A DNA stretch of 64,000 nucleotides from UBA6168 sp041163745. GTDB lineage: Bacteria > Bacteroidota > Bacteroidia > Chitinophagales > Saprospiraceae. The notes below the pieces were generated by a model that saw nothing but the letters and a program-made list of their open reading frames with translations, was not told the DNA's origin and made no database searches. Both the position numbers and the translations under genes were made by a program. The stretch covers positions 1 through 64,000 of the forward strand of contig JBEAQU010000083.1 in NCBI GenBank assembly GCA_041163745.1, read 5' to 3'. This document shows, in pieces, positions 35,072-43,476 of this stretch. Numbering within the stretch: the first letter of the stretch is position 1; each line of letters begins with the position of its first letter.

Positions 35072-35408
35072 TTGTATGTTTCTTGATGCACGTAAAGAAC
35101 CCTGTCTTCGGATCCTTCGTTCGGTACAGCCATCCGGATCGCCATGTTCCAATGCTTTTCGACTCGCCCGGGAGACCGGTCCGGCGGTATGTCCGCGGTA
35201 TGACACCCCTGAACGTTCTCCCCCGGATGTCGCTTCGGAAAACGCTCTTTCACTGCCCAAATCTACAAATATTCCGGTAGGCCGTGTGCGCACACATAAA
35301 AAATATTTTTTTTATCCGGCGGTCCGAAACGAAATAATCATAAATTTAGCGCCGCCCTCGGTAGCGTATACGCAGGTGCAGATTGCATTTGCTTGCCATG
35401 CCTTCCCA
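35072..35408. promoter_or_regulatory. Divergent regulatory region between ROK kinase and LacI-type regulator
   Basis: 337 bp with promoters for both genes. Minus strand TAGATTTG (35265 to 35258) is a -7 element for the kinase operon. TAAATTTA at 35341-35348 is a one-mismatch candidate for the regulator. A T-rich tract lies at 35300-35322. The likely operator is annotated separately. Confidence 0.6.
35284..35295. promoter_or_regulatory. Candidate operator palindrome GTGTGCGCACAC
   Basis: A perfect 12-bp palindrome about 18 bp upstream of the kinase -7 element, i.e. in its -33 region, and 114 bp upstream of the regulator start. Position and central CG symmetry fit a LacI-family operator controlling the ROK-nagB operon and possibly the regulator itself. 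It is a single site and no second copy was found, so the call is tentative. Confidence 0.4.
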
Positions 35409-36494
35409 ATGATGACGAAGCGAATACGGATCAAGGACATCGCGGAGAAAGCCGGTGTTTCAGCCGGCACGGTCGATCGGGTACTCCACAACAGGGGTAG
35501 CGTGTCCGCTTCGGTCAAACAGCGTGTCCTGGATGTGATGACCCAGTTGGGATACGAGCCGAACATCATCGCCAGCACCCTTGCCTACAATCGTACCCGC
35601 CGCATTGCGACCCTGCTGCCCGAATTCCATTCGGATCCGTATTGGGCGCAACCGAACCACGGCATCGAACGCGCCTTTCAGGCTGTCAGACATTACGGAG
35701 TGGTGCGCCAACCATATTTCTTCGGGCTTTTCGATCAGGGGCAGTTCATGGCGCAGGCCCACCGGATCCTGGAGGATTCCCCTGACGGCATTCTGTTCGC
35801 TCCCGTCTTTCACCAGGAGAGCAAGTTTCTTTTGCAAGCCTGTCGGGAAAGGAACATCCCCAATGTGATGATCAATACCGACATCGAGAACGCGGACTCA
35901 CTCTGTTACATCGGACAGGACAGCTACCAGAGCGGTGTGCTCGCCGCCCGGTTGCTGCATTTCGGGCTGAACCGGGGCGATGCGGTTCTACTTGTCAACC
36001 TGGAGGTCGGCAGTTACAATGCCATGCACCTGATAGATAAGGAGAAAGGGTTTCGAGACTATTTTGCCCGATTTCCGGAGCAACAGATTCAGATTCTCAA
36101 GAAAGATGTGGAGGATTTCGATGACACCGGAAAGATGTGGGATTTCCTGCAGGAATTGTTCCGCGAGCACCCTGTTCTGAAAGGTATTTTCTTCACCAAC
36201 TCCAGGGCTTACAAAGCGGTCCGGTGCATGCCGCCGGAGCGCCGTAAAGAGGTCAAGATAGTCGGGTTCGACCTCATCGCCGACAACCTGTTGTTCCTTC
36301 GGGACCAGGACATCGACTTTCTGATCAACCAGAATCCCGTCCAGCAAGGCTTCCTCGGTGTGATGAGCCTCTTCAACCACCTGGTGAAAAAACAGGAGGT
36401 GGAAAGGAAACAATACCTCCCCCTGGATATTGTCGTGACGGAAAACGTGGACTATTACCTCCGGCGGCAAGAGGAGATGCAGCTGTTCGTATGA
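35409..36494 (+). CDS. LacI-family transcriptional regulator
   Basis: 361 residues. The start at 35409 (or the next ATG at 35412) is chosen because the protein then begins with the DNA-binding domain: IRIKDIAEKAGVSAGTVDRVLHNRGSVSA is a textbook LacI helix-turn-helix and hinge (shown in part). The C-terminal ~300 residues form a periplasmic-binding-protein-like sugar sensor (IDNT-type residues: NVMINTDIENADSLCYIGQDSYQSG in part). It is divergent from ROK-nagB, hence the likely local regulator. The 3-methyladenine glycosylase gene starts inside its stop codon (ATGA overlap). Confidence 0.9.
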   Translation: MMTKRIRIKDIAEKAGVSAGTVDRVLHNRGSVSASVKQRVLDVMTQLGYEPNIIASTLAYNRTRRIATLLPEFHSDPYWAQPNHGIERAFQAVRHYGVVRQPYFFGLFDQGQFMAQAHRILEDSPDGILFAPVFHQESKFLLQACRERNIPNVMINTDIENADSLCYIGQDSYQSGVLAARLLHFGLNRGDAVLLVNLEVGSYNAMHLIDKEKGFRDYFARFPEQQIQILKKDVEDFDDTGKMWDFLQELFREHPVLKGIFFTNSRAYKAVRCMPPERRKEVKIVGFDLIADNLLFLRDQDIDFLINQNPVQQGFLGVMSLFNHLVKKQEVERKQYLPLDIVVTENVDYYLRRQEEMQLFV

Positions 36495-37180
36495 AAAGGA
36501 CCACGCCTTTCCTGGCCGCCCCGGATATCCGCCGACCGAAACCTGAAGTGCCGATGCAGCATCAAACCGACCATCTCCTGCTTCCCGCCGGCTACTTCCA
36601 GTCTGCCGATGTGCCGGGACTCGCTCGAGACCTCTTGGGAAAGTTCCTGTTGAGTTCCGTCGGCGGGGAGGTGTGCGGCGGCATGATTGTCGAGACGGAA
36701 GCCTACCGGGGTCCGGATGACAAGGCCTGCCATGCTTGGGGCAATCGGCGGACGAAGCGCACGGAGGTCATGTTCGGCCCTGGCGGACACGCTTACGTAT
36801 ACCTTTGTTACGGCATACACCACCTGTTCAATATCGTTACGGGAGAGGAAGGCGCACCGCACGCCGTATTGGTACGGGCACTCGAGCCGACCGACAACCC
36901 GTCCCTGATGCAGCGCAGGAGAAGGCTGGAGCGCTTGGAACGGCGCCTGACGGCAGGACCCGGAATGTTGACACAGGCACTCGGTATCGATCTGCGCCAC
37001 AACGGCGCCCGGCTTTCGGAACCAGGCAGCCCGCTATGGTTGGAAGACCGTGGTGTCCGATGGCCGGACAGCCAAGTCATGACCAGCCCGCGGGTGGGCG
37101 TCTCTTATGCCGGAGCCTGCGCCGCCTGGCCATGGCGCTTCCGGATACGGGACAACCGTTGGACAAGCCCCGTGGAATGA
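36491..37180 (+). CDS. DNA-3-methyladenine glycosylase (AAG/MPG type)
   Basis: 229 residues, overlapping the regulator stop by 4 bp. The AAG fold is evident: ARDLLGKFL, the catalytic Glu in IVETEAYRGPDDKACHA, PGGHAYVYLCYGIHHLFNIVT and the GPGMLTQALGID loop. It removes alkylated purines from DNA in base-excision repair. The first ~21 residues are not conserved in the family, so the ATG at 36554 (MQHQTDHLLLP) may be the true start; the ATGA overlap favours the longer form. The pairing with a sugar regulator seems coincidental. Confidence 0.9.
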   Translation: MKRTTPFLAAPDIRRPKPEVPMQHQTDHLLLPAGYFQSADVPGLARDLLGKFLLSSVGGEVCGGMIVETEAYRGPDDKACHAWGNRRTKRTEVMFGPGGHAYVYLCYGIHHLFNIVTGEEGAPHAVLVRALEPTDNPSLMQRRRRLERLERRLTAGPGMLTQALGIDLRHNGARLSEPGSPLWLEDRGVRWPDSQVMTSPRVGVSYAGACAAWPWRFRIRDNRWTSPVE

Positions 37181-37418
37181 CCGGAATCCGGTTCATCCGT
37201 ACGATCCGACGCAAGCCAGATTGTCGTATGCATGATTCCAAGGGGCGCATTATCGCTGCACATGCGACAAGCAGATGGGTGCCCGGACAATCCGTGGCGA
37301 TCAAAACAACAGGATACTTTACGGAGGAAAGTGGGTACCTTGTACGTTTGTCCTTCCACCTGCCATCAGCCGGTTCGGACATACCGGCCGCCATGACAGA
37401 TTCAAAAAAAAACAGAAT

Positions 37419-38876
37419 ATGTTTAAGAAAGCCATCATCCTGCCGCTGTTGTTCCTATTGTTGTCCCATGCCTGCACATCCCCTCCGGTTGAACCGCTTC
37501 CTCCGGTACCTTCCGCTGCACAGGTAGGTTGGCAGGAGATGGAATTCAATGCCTTTGTTCATTTCAACATGAACACCTTCACCAATATGGAATGGGGGAC
37601 GGGGGCGGAACGGCCGGAGCAGTTCCAGCCCACGGAACTGGATTGCCGCCAATGGGCTAGGGTCTGCAAGGAAGCGGGCATGAAAGGTATCATCCTGACG
37701 GCCAAGCACCACGACGGATTCTGCCTTTGGCCCAGTGCCCTCACGGAACATTCCGTGAAGAATTCACCCTGGAAGGACGGAAAGGGGGATGTGGTGCGGG
37801 AATTGGCGGATGCCTGTCGGGAATACGGGCTGAAAATGGGTATCTATCTTTCCCCGTGGGACCGAAACCATCCGGACTACGGCTCGCCGGCCTATCTGGA
37901 TTATTTCAGGGGGCAGTTGCGCGAGCTGCTGACCAACTACGGCGACATTTTCGAAGTATGGTTCGACGGTGCCAACGGCGGAACCGGTTGGTACGGCGGT
38001 GCCGACGAGGAGCGGACGGTAGACCGCAAGACATATTACGATTGGCCGACCACCATCGCTTTGGTTCGGGAACTGCAACCCCAGGCAGTCATATTCAGCG
38101 ATGCCGGTCCGGACGTCCGTTGGGTCGGAAATGAGAACGGGTTCGCCGACGAGACCAACTGGAGTCCTTTGCGGCGGGACGAATTCTATCCGGGATCTCC
38201 GAACTACAAGGAGCTGACATCCGGTCATTCCGACGGAACCCACTGGGTGCCTGCGGAATGTGACGTCAGCATCCGTCCCGGGTGGTACTATCATCCGGAG
38301 CAGGACACCGCCGTCAAGTCCTTGGACCACTTGTTGGACATCTACTACCGCTCCGTCGGCCGGAACGGGGTTTTGTTGCTCAACCTTCCGGTCGATACCA
38401 GGGGATTGGTACATGAGGCGGATGCAAGCCGTCTGCTGGCCTTCGGGGAGGCTGTCCGCCAGGATTTCGCCAACGACTTGGCATCCGCCGCCCGGGTACA
38501 GGCGTCCGCAACCAGGGGAAGGTCATATTGGCCGGCCAACTTGCTGGACCAGGACAAGCAGACCGGTTGGGCGACACCGGATGCCGTGACAGAGGCCGCT
38601 TTCGAACTCGAATGGGATGAGCCGGTGACCCTGAACAGGATTGCGCTGCAGGAATTCATACCGCTCGGACAGCGGGTCACTTCCTTTCGGGTGTTGGCTG
38701 CCAATCCGGACGGGGACTGGTCCTTGTTGCAGGAAGGTACCACCATTGGGTACAAACGGATCCTTCGCCTGGCAGATACGACGACCCGCCGGCTGAAGGT
38801 GGAATTGGAGGGCAAGGCAGCCCTTTACCTGTCCGGTATCGGTGTTTTCCGGGCACCGGACCGGGTGGCGGACTGA
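37419..38876 (+). CDS. GH29 alpha-L-fucosidase, lipoprotein
   Basis: 485 residues from the ATG at 37419. A lipoprotein signal (PLLFLLLSHAC, Cys19) places it on the cell envelope. The GH29 TIM barrel follows: FNAFVHFNMNTFTNMEWG, ILTAKHHDGFCLWPS, and the nucleophile Asp183 in EVWFDGANGG. VRWVGNENGFADETNWSP resembles the 1,3/1,4-fucosidase branch (subfamily B), whose substrates include Lewis-type fucosylated glycans. The last ~115 residues (ATRGRSYWPANLLDQDKQTG) look like a discoidin/F5-8C carbohydrate-binding domain. With the nearby PIG-L, NagB and sulfatase genes it fits a host- or algal-glycan degrading repertoire. Confidence 0.88.
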   Translation: MFKKAIILPLLFLLLSHACTSPPVEPLPPVPSAAQVGWQEMEFNAFVHFNMNTFTNMEWGTGAERPEQFQPTELDCRQWARVCKEAGMKGIILTAKHHDGFCLWPSALTEHSVKNSPWKDGKGDVVRELADACREYGLKMGIYLSPWDRNHPDYGSPAYLDYFRGQLRELLTNYGDIFEVWFDGANGGTGWYGGADEERTVDRKTYYDWPTTIALVRELQPQAVIFSDAGPDVRWVGNENGFADETNWSPLRRDEFYPGSPNYKELTSGHSDGTHWVPAECDVSIRPGWYYHPEQDTAVKSLDHLLDIYYRSVGRNGVLLLNLPVDTRGLVHEADASRLLAFGEAVRQDFANDLASAARVQASATRGRSYWPANLLDQDKQTGWATPDAVTEAAFELEWDEPVTLNRIALQEFIPLGQRVTSFRVLAANPDGDWSLLQEGTTIGYKRILRLADTTTRRLKVELEGKAALYLSGIGVFRAPDRVAD

Positions 38877-38978
38877 GACATCCGTGTCCTGTTGCCGTTC
38901 AACGGCAGGTTGGCTTTGCGATGCTGCCTTTCGTAAAATCCTTATCCGCTTTTCCGCGGCAGCGTCTAATTTTGCCGG

Positions 38979-40007
38979 ATGAAGAACGCATCCATGCCAT
39001 CCACCATCATGCTGCCGGAATGGGCCCCGCAGCGGGCTGTGATGCTCACCTGGCCGCATGCCGGAACAGATTGGGCGCCATACCTGGACGAAGCCTGCCG
39101 TTGTTTTTCGGATATCGCTGTTGCCATCGCCCGGTACCAGTCCCTGCTCGTCGTCTGTCAGGATGCCGGGCTGGTCAGGTCATGGTTGCCGGAGGAGCTG
39201 CTGCCCCGCATCCGCTTCGCCGAACGGCCGACCAACGATACCTGGGCGCGGGACCATGGGCCTCTTACGGTGTCTGTGGAGGGGGAAATCCGGCTGCTGG
39301 ATTTCAAGTTCAACGGCTGGGGATTGAAATTTGCGGCGGATAAGGACAACCTGCTCACCCGGTCGTTGTACGAGGCGGGCTGTTTTCCGTCCGGTCAGCG
39401 ATATGTGAACCAACTGAATTTTGTGCTCGAAGGAGGGAGTATAGAATCGGATGGTTGCGGTACCCTTCTGACGACGGCGGCGTGCCTGCTTTCGCCCAAT
39501 CGGAACGGTGCGAGCACCCGGGAGGAAATCGAAGGATATCTTCGCGAACACCTTGGTGCGGAGCGAATCCTCTGGTTATGCAACGGCTATCTGGCCGGCG
39601 ACGACACCGACAGCCACATCGACACCCTGGCGCGTTTCTGTGATGCAGGAACCATCGCTTATGTACAATGTGCGGACGAAACGGACGAGCATTACGATGC
39701 CCTTCGGCGGATGGAATCGGAGCTGCAGGACTTCCGGCGGGCCGATGGGGAACCTTACCGCCTGATACCCCTGCCCATGGCGGCGGCTGTCCGGGATACG
39801 GACGGACACCGGTTGCCGGCCACTTATGCCAATTTCCTGATCATCAACGGCGCGGTACTGGTGCCGGCTTACGGAACACCGCTTGATGAGGTGGCCAGGG
39901 AGCGTTTGCAGCAGGTTTTTCCGGATCGTGATGTCTTGCTGATCGATTGCTTGCCGCTCATCCGGCAGCATGGCTCGCTCCATTGTGTGACCATGCAGCT
40001 GTATTGA
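38979..40007 (+). CDS. aguA: Agmatine deiminase
   Basis: 342 residues of the guanidino-group-modifying (pentein) family, converting agmatine to N-carbamoylputrescine plus ammonia. Motifs are LPEWAPQRAVMLTWPHAGTDW (in part), RPTNDTWARDHGPL, FNGWGLKF, EGGSIESDG, DTDSHIDTLARF and the catalytic Cys336 in HGSLHCVTMQ. The start is uncertain: a TAnnTTTG match (TAATTTTG, 38967-38974) lies only 4 bp before this ATG, so ATGs at 38994 or 39009 may be used. N-carbamoylputrescine amidase follows about 100 bp downstream, completing the arginine-derived putrescine route; arginine decarboxylase is not in the window. Confidence 0.92.
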   Translation: MKNASMPSTIMLPEWAPQRAVMLTWPHAGTDWAPYLDEACRCFSDIAVAIARYQSLLVVCQDAGLVRSWLPEELLPRIRFAERPTNDTWARDHGPLTVSVEGEIRLLDFKFNGWGLKFAADKDNLLTRSLYEAGCFPSGQRYVNQLNFVLEGGSIESDGCGTLLTTAACLLSPNRNGASTREEIEGYLREHLGAERILWLCNGYLAGDDTDSHIDTLARFCDAGTIAYVQCADETDEHYDALRRMESELQDFRRADGEPYRLIPLPMAAAVRDTDGHRLPATYANFLIINGAVLVPAYGTPLDEVARERLQQVFPDRDVLLIDCLPLIRQHGSLHCVTMQLY

Positions 40008-40109
40008 CAGGCGGAGGGGGCGAGCCGGCCCCCGACCGGAATGATTACCGGCCAGTGGCGACGGTTTCGAAATCGGGCCGGGACACAAGCATTTCAAAAG
40101 ACGGAACGG

Positions 40110-41003
40110 ATGGAACAGACAAACAACCTGCGGGTCGGTATCGTGCAGCAAGCCAATACGACCGACCGGTCGGAAAATATGACGAGGCTGGCAGCGGCGG
40201 TTCGGCGATGTGCGGAATCGGAGGCTTCGCTGGTCGTGCTGCAGGAGTTGCACAACACCCCTTATTTCTGCCAAACAGAGGACACGGGGGTATTCGACCT
40301 GGCGGAGACGGTACCGGGTCCTTCGACGGATTATTTCGGACGGCTGGCAGCCTCTTTGGGAATCGTGCTGGTCATTTCCCTTTTTGAGCGCCGGGCACCC
40401 GGGTTGTACCACAATACGGCGGTCGTAATGGAAAAGGACGGGTCGATTGCCGGCAAGTACCGAAAGATGCACATTCCGGACGACCCCGCCTATTATGAAA
40501 AGTTTTATTTCACGCCGGGTGACCTGGGCTTCGAGCCCATTCGGACGAGTGCCGGGAACTTGGGTGTGTTGGTCTGTTGGGACCAATGGTATCCGGAAGC
40601 GGCACGGTTGATGGCCTTGCGGGGAGCGGATCTGTTGATATATCCCACGGCCATTGGTTGGGAGTCGACGGATGCGCCTGCGGAGAAGGCCCGGCAGCAG
40701 GCTGCCTGGGAGATTTCGCAACGGGCCCATGCGGTGGCCAACGGTTTGCCGGTCGTTTCCGTCAACCGGGTCGGTCATGAGCCGGACCCCTCCGGACAAA
40801 CGGCGGGCATTCAGTTTTGGGGGCATAGTTTCGTGGCCGGGCCACAAGGGGAGCTGTTGGCTTTGGCAGCAGACGACCGGGAAGAGATCCTGGTGGTGGA
40901 TATTGACCGTCAACGAACAGAGGCGGTCCGACGGATCTGGCCTTTTTTCAGAGACCGGCGAATAGACGGTTATGCCGAGCTCACGCGTCGGTACCGGGAT
41001 TGA
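40110..41003 (+). CDS. aguB: N-carbamoylputrescine amidase
   Basis: 297 residues from the ATG at 40110. It is a nitrilase-superfamily amidase with the catalytic triad Glu46 (LVVLQELHN), Lys119 (GKYRKMHIP) and Cys156 (VLVCWDQWYPE). FTPGDLGFEPI and the QWYPEAARLMAL segment are typical of AguB, which hydrolyses N-carbamoylputrescine to putrescine, CO2 and ammonia. It follows aguA in the same direction. Its last 23 bp overlap the convergent DUF2256 gene. Confidence 0.93.
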   Translation: MEQTNNLRVGIVQQANTTDRSENMTRLAAAVRRCAESEASLVVLQELHNTPYFCQTEDTGVFDLAETVPGPSTDYFGRLAASLGIVLVISLFERRAPGLYHNTAVVMEKDGSIAGKYRKMHIPDDPAYYEKFYFTPGDLGFEPIRTSAGNLGVLVCWDQWYPEAARLMALRGADLLIYPTAIGWESTDAPAEKARQQAAWEISQRAHAVANGLPVVSVNRVGHEPDPSGQTAGIQFWGHSFVAGPQGELLALAADDREEILVVDIDRQRTEAVRRIWPFFRDRRIDGYAELTRRYRD

Positions 41004-41187
41004 CATCGTCGTCACCGGAACTGGCGTCGGGTCGTAGCCGTCTGTCCCGATGAGCTTGCAGGCGGCAGCGTTCGCTGCAATACCGTACTGAATCCCAGCA
41101 TTTTTCCCATTTTTTACGCCATTGGAACGGTCTTTTGCAGACTGGGCAGGTCTTGGTAGGCAAATCCTGTTTCTTCCGATTCTTCAT
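40981..41187 (-). CDS. DUF2256 small Cys-rich protein
   Basis: 68 residues from the ATG at 41187. The core has Cys14, Cys17, Cys30, Cys37 and Cys41 (TKTCPVCKRPFQWRKKW, then CWDSVRYCSERCR), the DUF2256 zinc-ribbon-like pattern, followed by a hydrophilic Asp-rich tail. Function unknown; the family is often seen next to photolyase/cryptochrome-like genes. Here it overlaps the stop of the FadH-like gene by 4 bp (ATGA), so it is translationally coupled to it, and its tail overlaps aguB on the other strand. Confidence 0.85.
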   Translation of the reverse strand: MKNRKKQDLPTKTCPVCKRPFQWRKKWEKCWDSVRYCSERCRLQAHRDRRLRPDASSGDDDVNPGTDA

Positions 41188-43205
41188 AACGCCATACCGG
41201 TCAGCGTTCCCGAGCGGATGGCTTCCAAAGCATCCAGTTCCGTAGCTTGTCGGGCGCCGCCAACCAGGCGGACGCTTTTCCCGGCCGCCTCCAGCGGCTC
41301 CAACAGGGATCGTTCCGATTCTTGCCCGGCACAAATCACGACATGATCCACCGGAAGCACCTGGTGGGCACCTTCATGGAAGATATGGAGGCCGTTGTCA
41401 TCCACCCGTTGGTAGGACACATCGGAAAGGAACCGGACGCCCATGGACCGAAGATGGGTGCGATGGATCCAACCAGTCGTCTTGCCCAGCTTGCCGCCGT
41501 GTTTTCCAGGGGAGCGTTTCAGGAGCCAGACTTGTCGGGCGGGAGTGGGCGGCATCGGTTGGGTAAGGCCTCCCCGTCGGGAGTAGTCCGTATCGACGCC
41601 CCAGGTTTTCATGAACGAAGGAATGGGGGGATGTCCGGTGTCGGTATGGGTAAGAAAGGTGGCCACATCGAACCCGATGCCACCGGCGCCGATGATGGCG
41701 ACGGAGGGGCCGGGCTGCACGCGGCCTGTCAGAACATCCGCATAGCTGCAGACCATCGGAAGATCGTCCCCAGGTATGCGGATGGGTCTGGGGAGGCAGC
41801 CGGTGGCGAGTATGATGTCATCGAAGTCCTGGTCCAGCAGGAAGCGGGCGCTGACCTTTTGTTGCAGGTGAAGGCGTACGCCGGTTTCCAGAATCAGGTG
41901 ACGGAAATAGCGCAGGGTCTCGGAGAACTCCTCCTTTCCGGGAACAGCTTTGGCCAGGTTGAACTGGCCGCCGATATGGGAGGCGGCTTCGAAGAGATGC
42001 ACCCGGTGTCCGCGTTTGGCAGCGGTGGTGGCGGCGGCCAGTCCGGCGGGTCCGGCGCCCACCACCGCCACACGACGGGGGACGCTGGCAGGAAGGATTT
42101 GGAATTCCGTCTCGTGACAGGCCTGCGGGTTGACCAGACAAGTGGCGGTTTTGCCGCGGAACGTCAGGTCCAGGCAGGCTTGGTTGCAAGCGATGCAGGT
42201 ATTGATGGAAGTCGCACGGTCGGTCTGCGCCTTTCTCACCCAGTCGGGATCGGCGAGGAAAGGGCGTGCCATGCTGACCATATCCGCGCAACCGCTGCGG
42301 AGGATTTCCTCCGCTTCCGCGGGCATGTTGATTCGGTTGGAAGCGACGAGTGGGATGGAGACCGCCTTTTTCAACCGTTGGGTGACCCAGGAGAACGCCG
42401 CTCTTGGGACAAGCGTGGCGATGGTGGGGACCCGGGCCTCGTGCCAGCCGATACCGGTGTTGATCAGATTGGCCCCTGCTTGTTCTACATCTCGGGCCAA
42501 TTCCACGACTTCCTCCCAATTGCTGCCGTCCTCCACCAGGTCGAGCATGGAAAGTCGATAAAGGAGGATAAAATCCGGTCCGGCCGCCTGCCGGATACCG
42601 GATACGATCTCGAGGGGGAATTGCTTGCGGTGATGGAAATCGCCGCCCCAGCGGTCTTTTCGTTTGTTGGTGCGGGCGGACAGGAACTCGTTGATCAGGT
42701 ATCCTTCGCTGCCCATGACCTCCACGCCGTCATATCCTGCCAACCGGGCGAGCTCGGCACATCGCACGAAATCGAGAATGGTTCGGCGGACTCCCCGGTC
42801 GGTGAGCGGCCATGGCTTGAAAGGGGTGATGGGGGACCGAACGGCGGATGGTGCCGCGGCGAAGGGGTGGTAGCTGTAGCGTCCGGCGTGCAGGATCTGC
42901 AGGCAGATTCTGCCGCCTGCCGCGTGGACAGCGTCAGTTACCAGGCGGTGTTTGCCGACATCGCGGACGGAGCTCAGCCTGGCTGCGAACGGGGCCACCT
43001 GGCCTCGTCTGTTGGGGGAGATCCCGCCGGTGACAATGAGTCCAGCTCCACCTTCCGCTCGGGCAGCGAAATAGGTGGCGAGCCGTTCGAATCCACCTTT
43101 TTTCTCTTCCAGCCCGGTATGCATGCTGCCCATCATGATTCGGTTGGGGAGGGTGGTGAAACCCAGGTCAAGGGGGCTGAACAAGCAAGGGTAAGGATGG
43201 GACAT
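41184..43205 (-). CDS. fadH: NADPH-dependent 2,4-dienoyl-CoA reductase
   Basis: 673 residues from the ATG at 43205. It has the three-part FadH layout. An Old Yellow Enzyme FMN barrel covers ~1-340 (FSPLDLGFTTLPNRIMMGSMHTGL, LQILHAGRYSY, RTNKRKDRWGGDF, in part). A [4Fe-4S] segment follows (CIACNQACL with a fourth Cys 11 residues on, in CLVNPQA). A FAD/NAD(P)-binding domain closes (VAVVGAGPAGLAAATTAAKRG, ATGCLPRP, AIIGAGGIGFDVA). It reduces 2,4-dienoyl-CoA during unsaturated fatty-acid breakdown. Related OYE-type enzymes act on other enones, so the substrate is by homology only. Confidence 0.9.
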   Translation of the reverse strand: MSHPYPCLFSPLDLGFTTLPNRIMMGSMHTGLEEKKGGFERLATYFAARAEGGAGLIVTGGISPNRRGQVAPFAARLSSVRDVGKHRLVTDAVHAAGGRICLQILHAGRYSYHPFAAAPSAVRSPITPFKPWPLTDRGVRRTILDFVRCAELARLAGYDGVEVMGSEGYLINEFLSARTNKRKDRWGGDFHHRKQFPLEIVSGIRQAAGPDFILLYRLSMLDLVEDGSNWEEVVELARDVEQAGANLINTGIGWHEARVPTIATLVPRAAFSWVTQRLKKAVSIPLVASNRINMPAEAEEILRSGCADMVSMARPFLADPDWVRKAQTDRATSINTCIACNQACLDLTFRGKTATCLVNPQACHETEFQILPASVPRRVAVVGAGPAGLAAATTAAKRGHRVHLFEAASHIGGQFNLAKAVPGKEEFSETLRYFRHLILETGVRLHLQQKVSARFLLDQDFDDIILATGCLPRPIRIPGDDLPMVCSYADVLTGRVQPGPSVAIIGAGGIGFDVATFLTHTDTGHPPIPSFMKTWGVDTDYSRRGGLTQPMPPTPARQVWLLKRSPGKHGGKLGKTTGWIHRTHLRSMGVRFLSDVSYQRVDDNGLHIFHEGAHQVLPVDHVVICAGQESERSLLEPLEAAGKSVRLVGGARQATELDALEAIRSGTLTGMAL

Positions 43206-43476
43206 GGCATTGTTATCTGAAAAGGTGCGAGACATTGGTCATGGATCGATGAGAGGCTATCTGTCCGGAAGTTTATCATCCGGGCGGCGGCTGGACTTCA
43301 CCGATCGTACGGGTCGGTCGCCTTCGCAAATCCAAGATAGCAAAAACAACTGTGGACAACAAGCGGAAACAGTGTCGTGATTCGGGCAGTGCCACACCCG
43401 GCTGCCGGGAGATTCGCCAATGCCTCCCGAAGGAACAGGAAGGAGGGGGGGGTGGGACGGACCGGAGACAGCCGGG

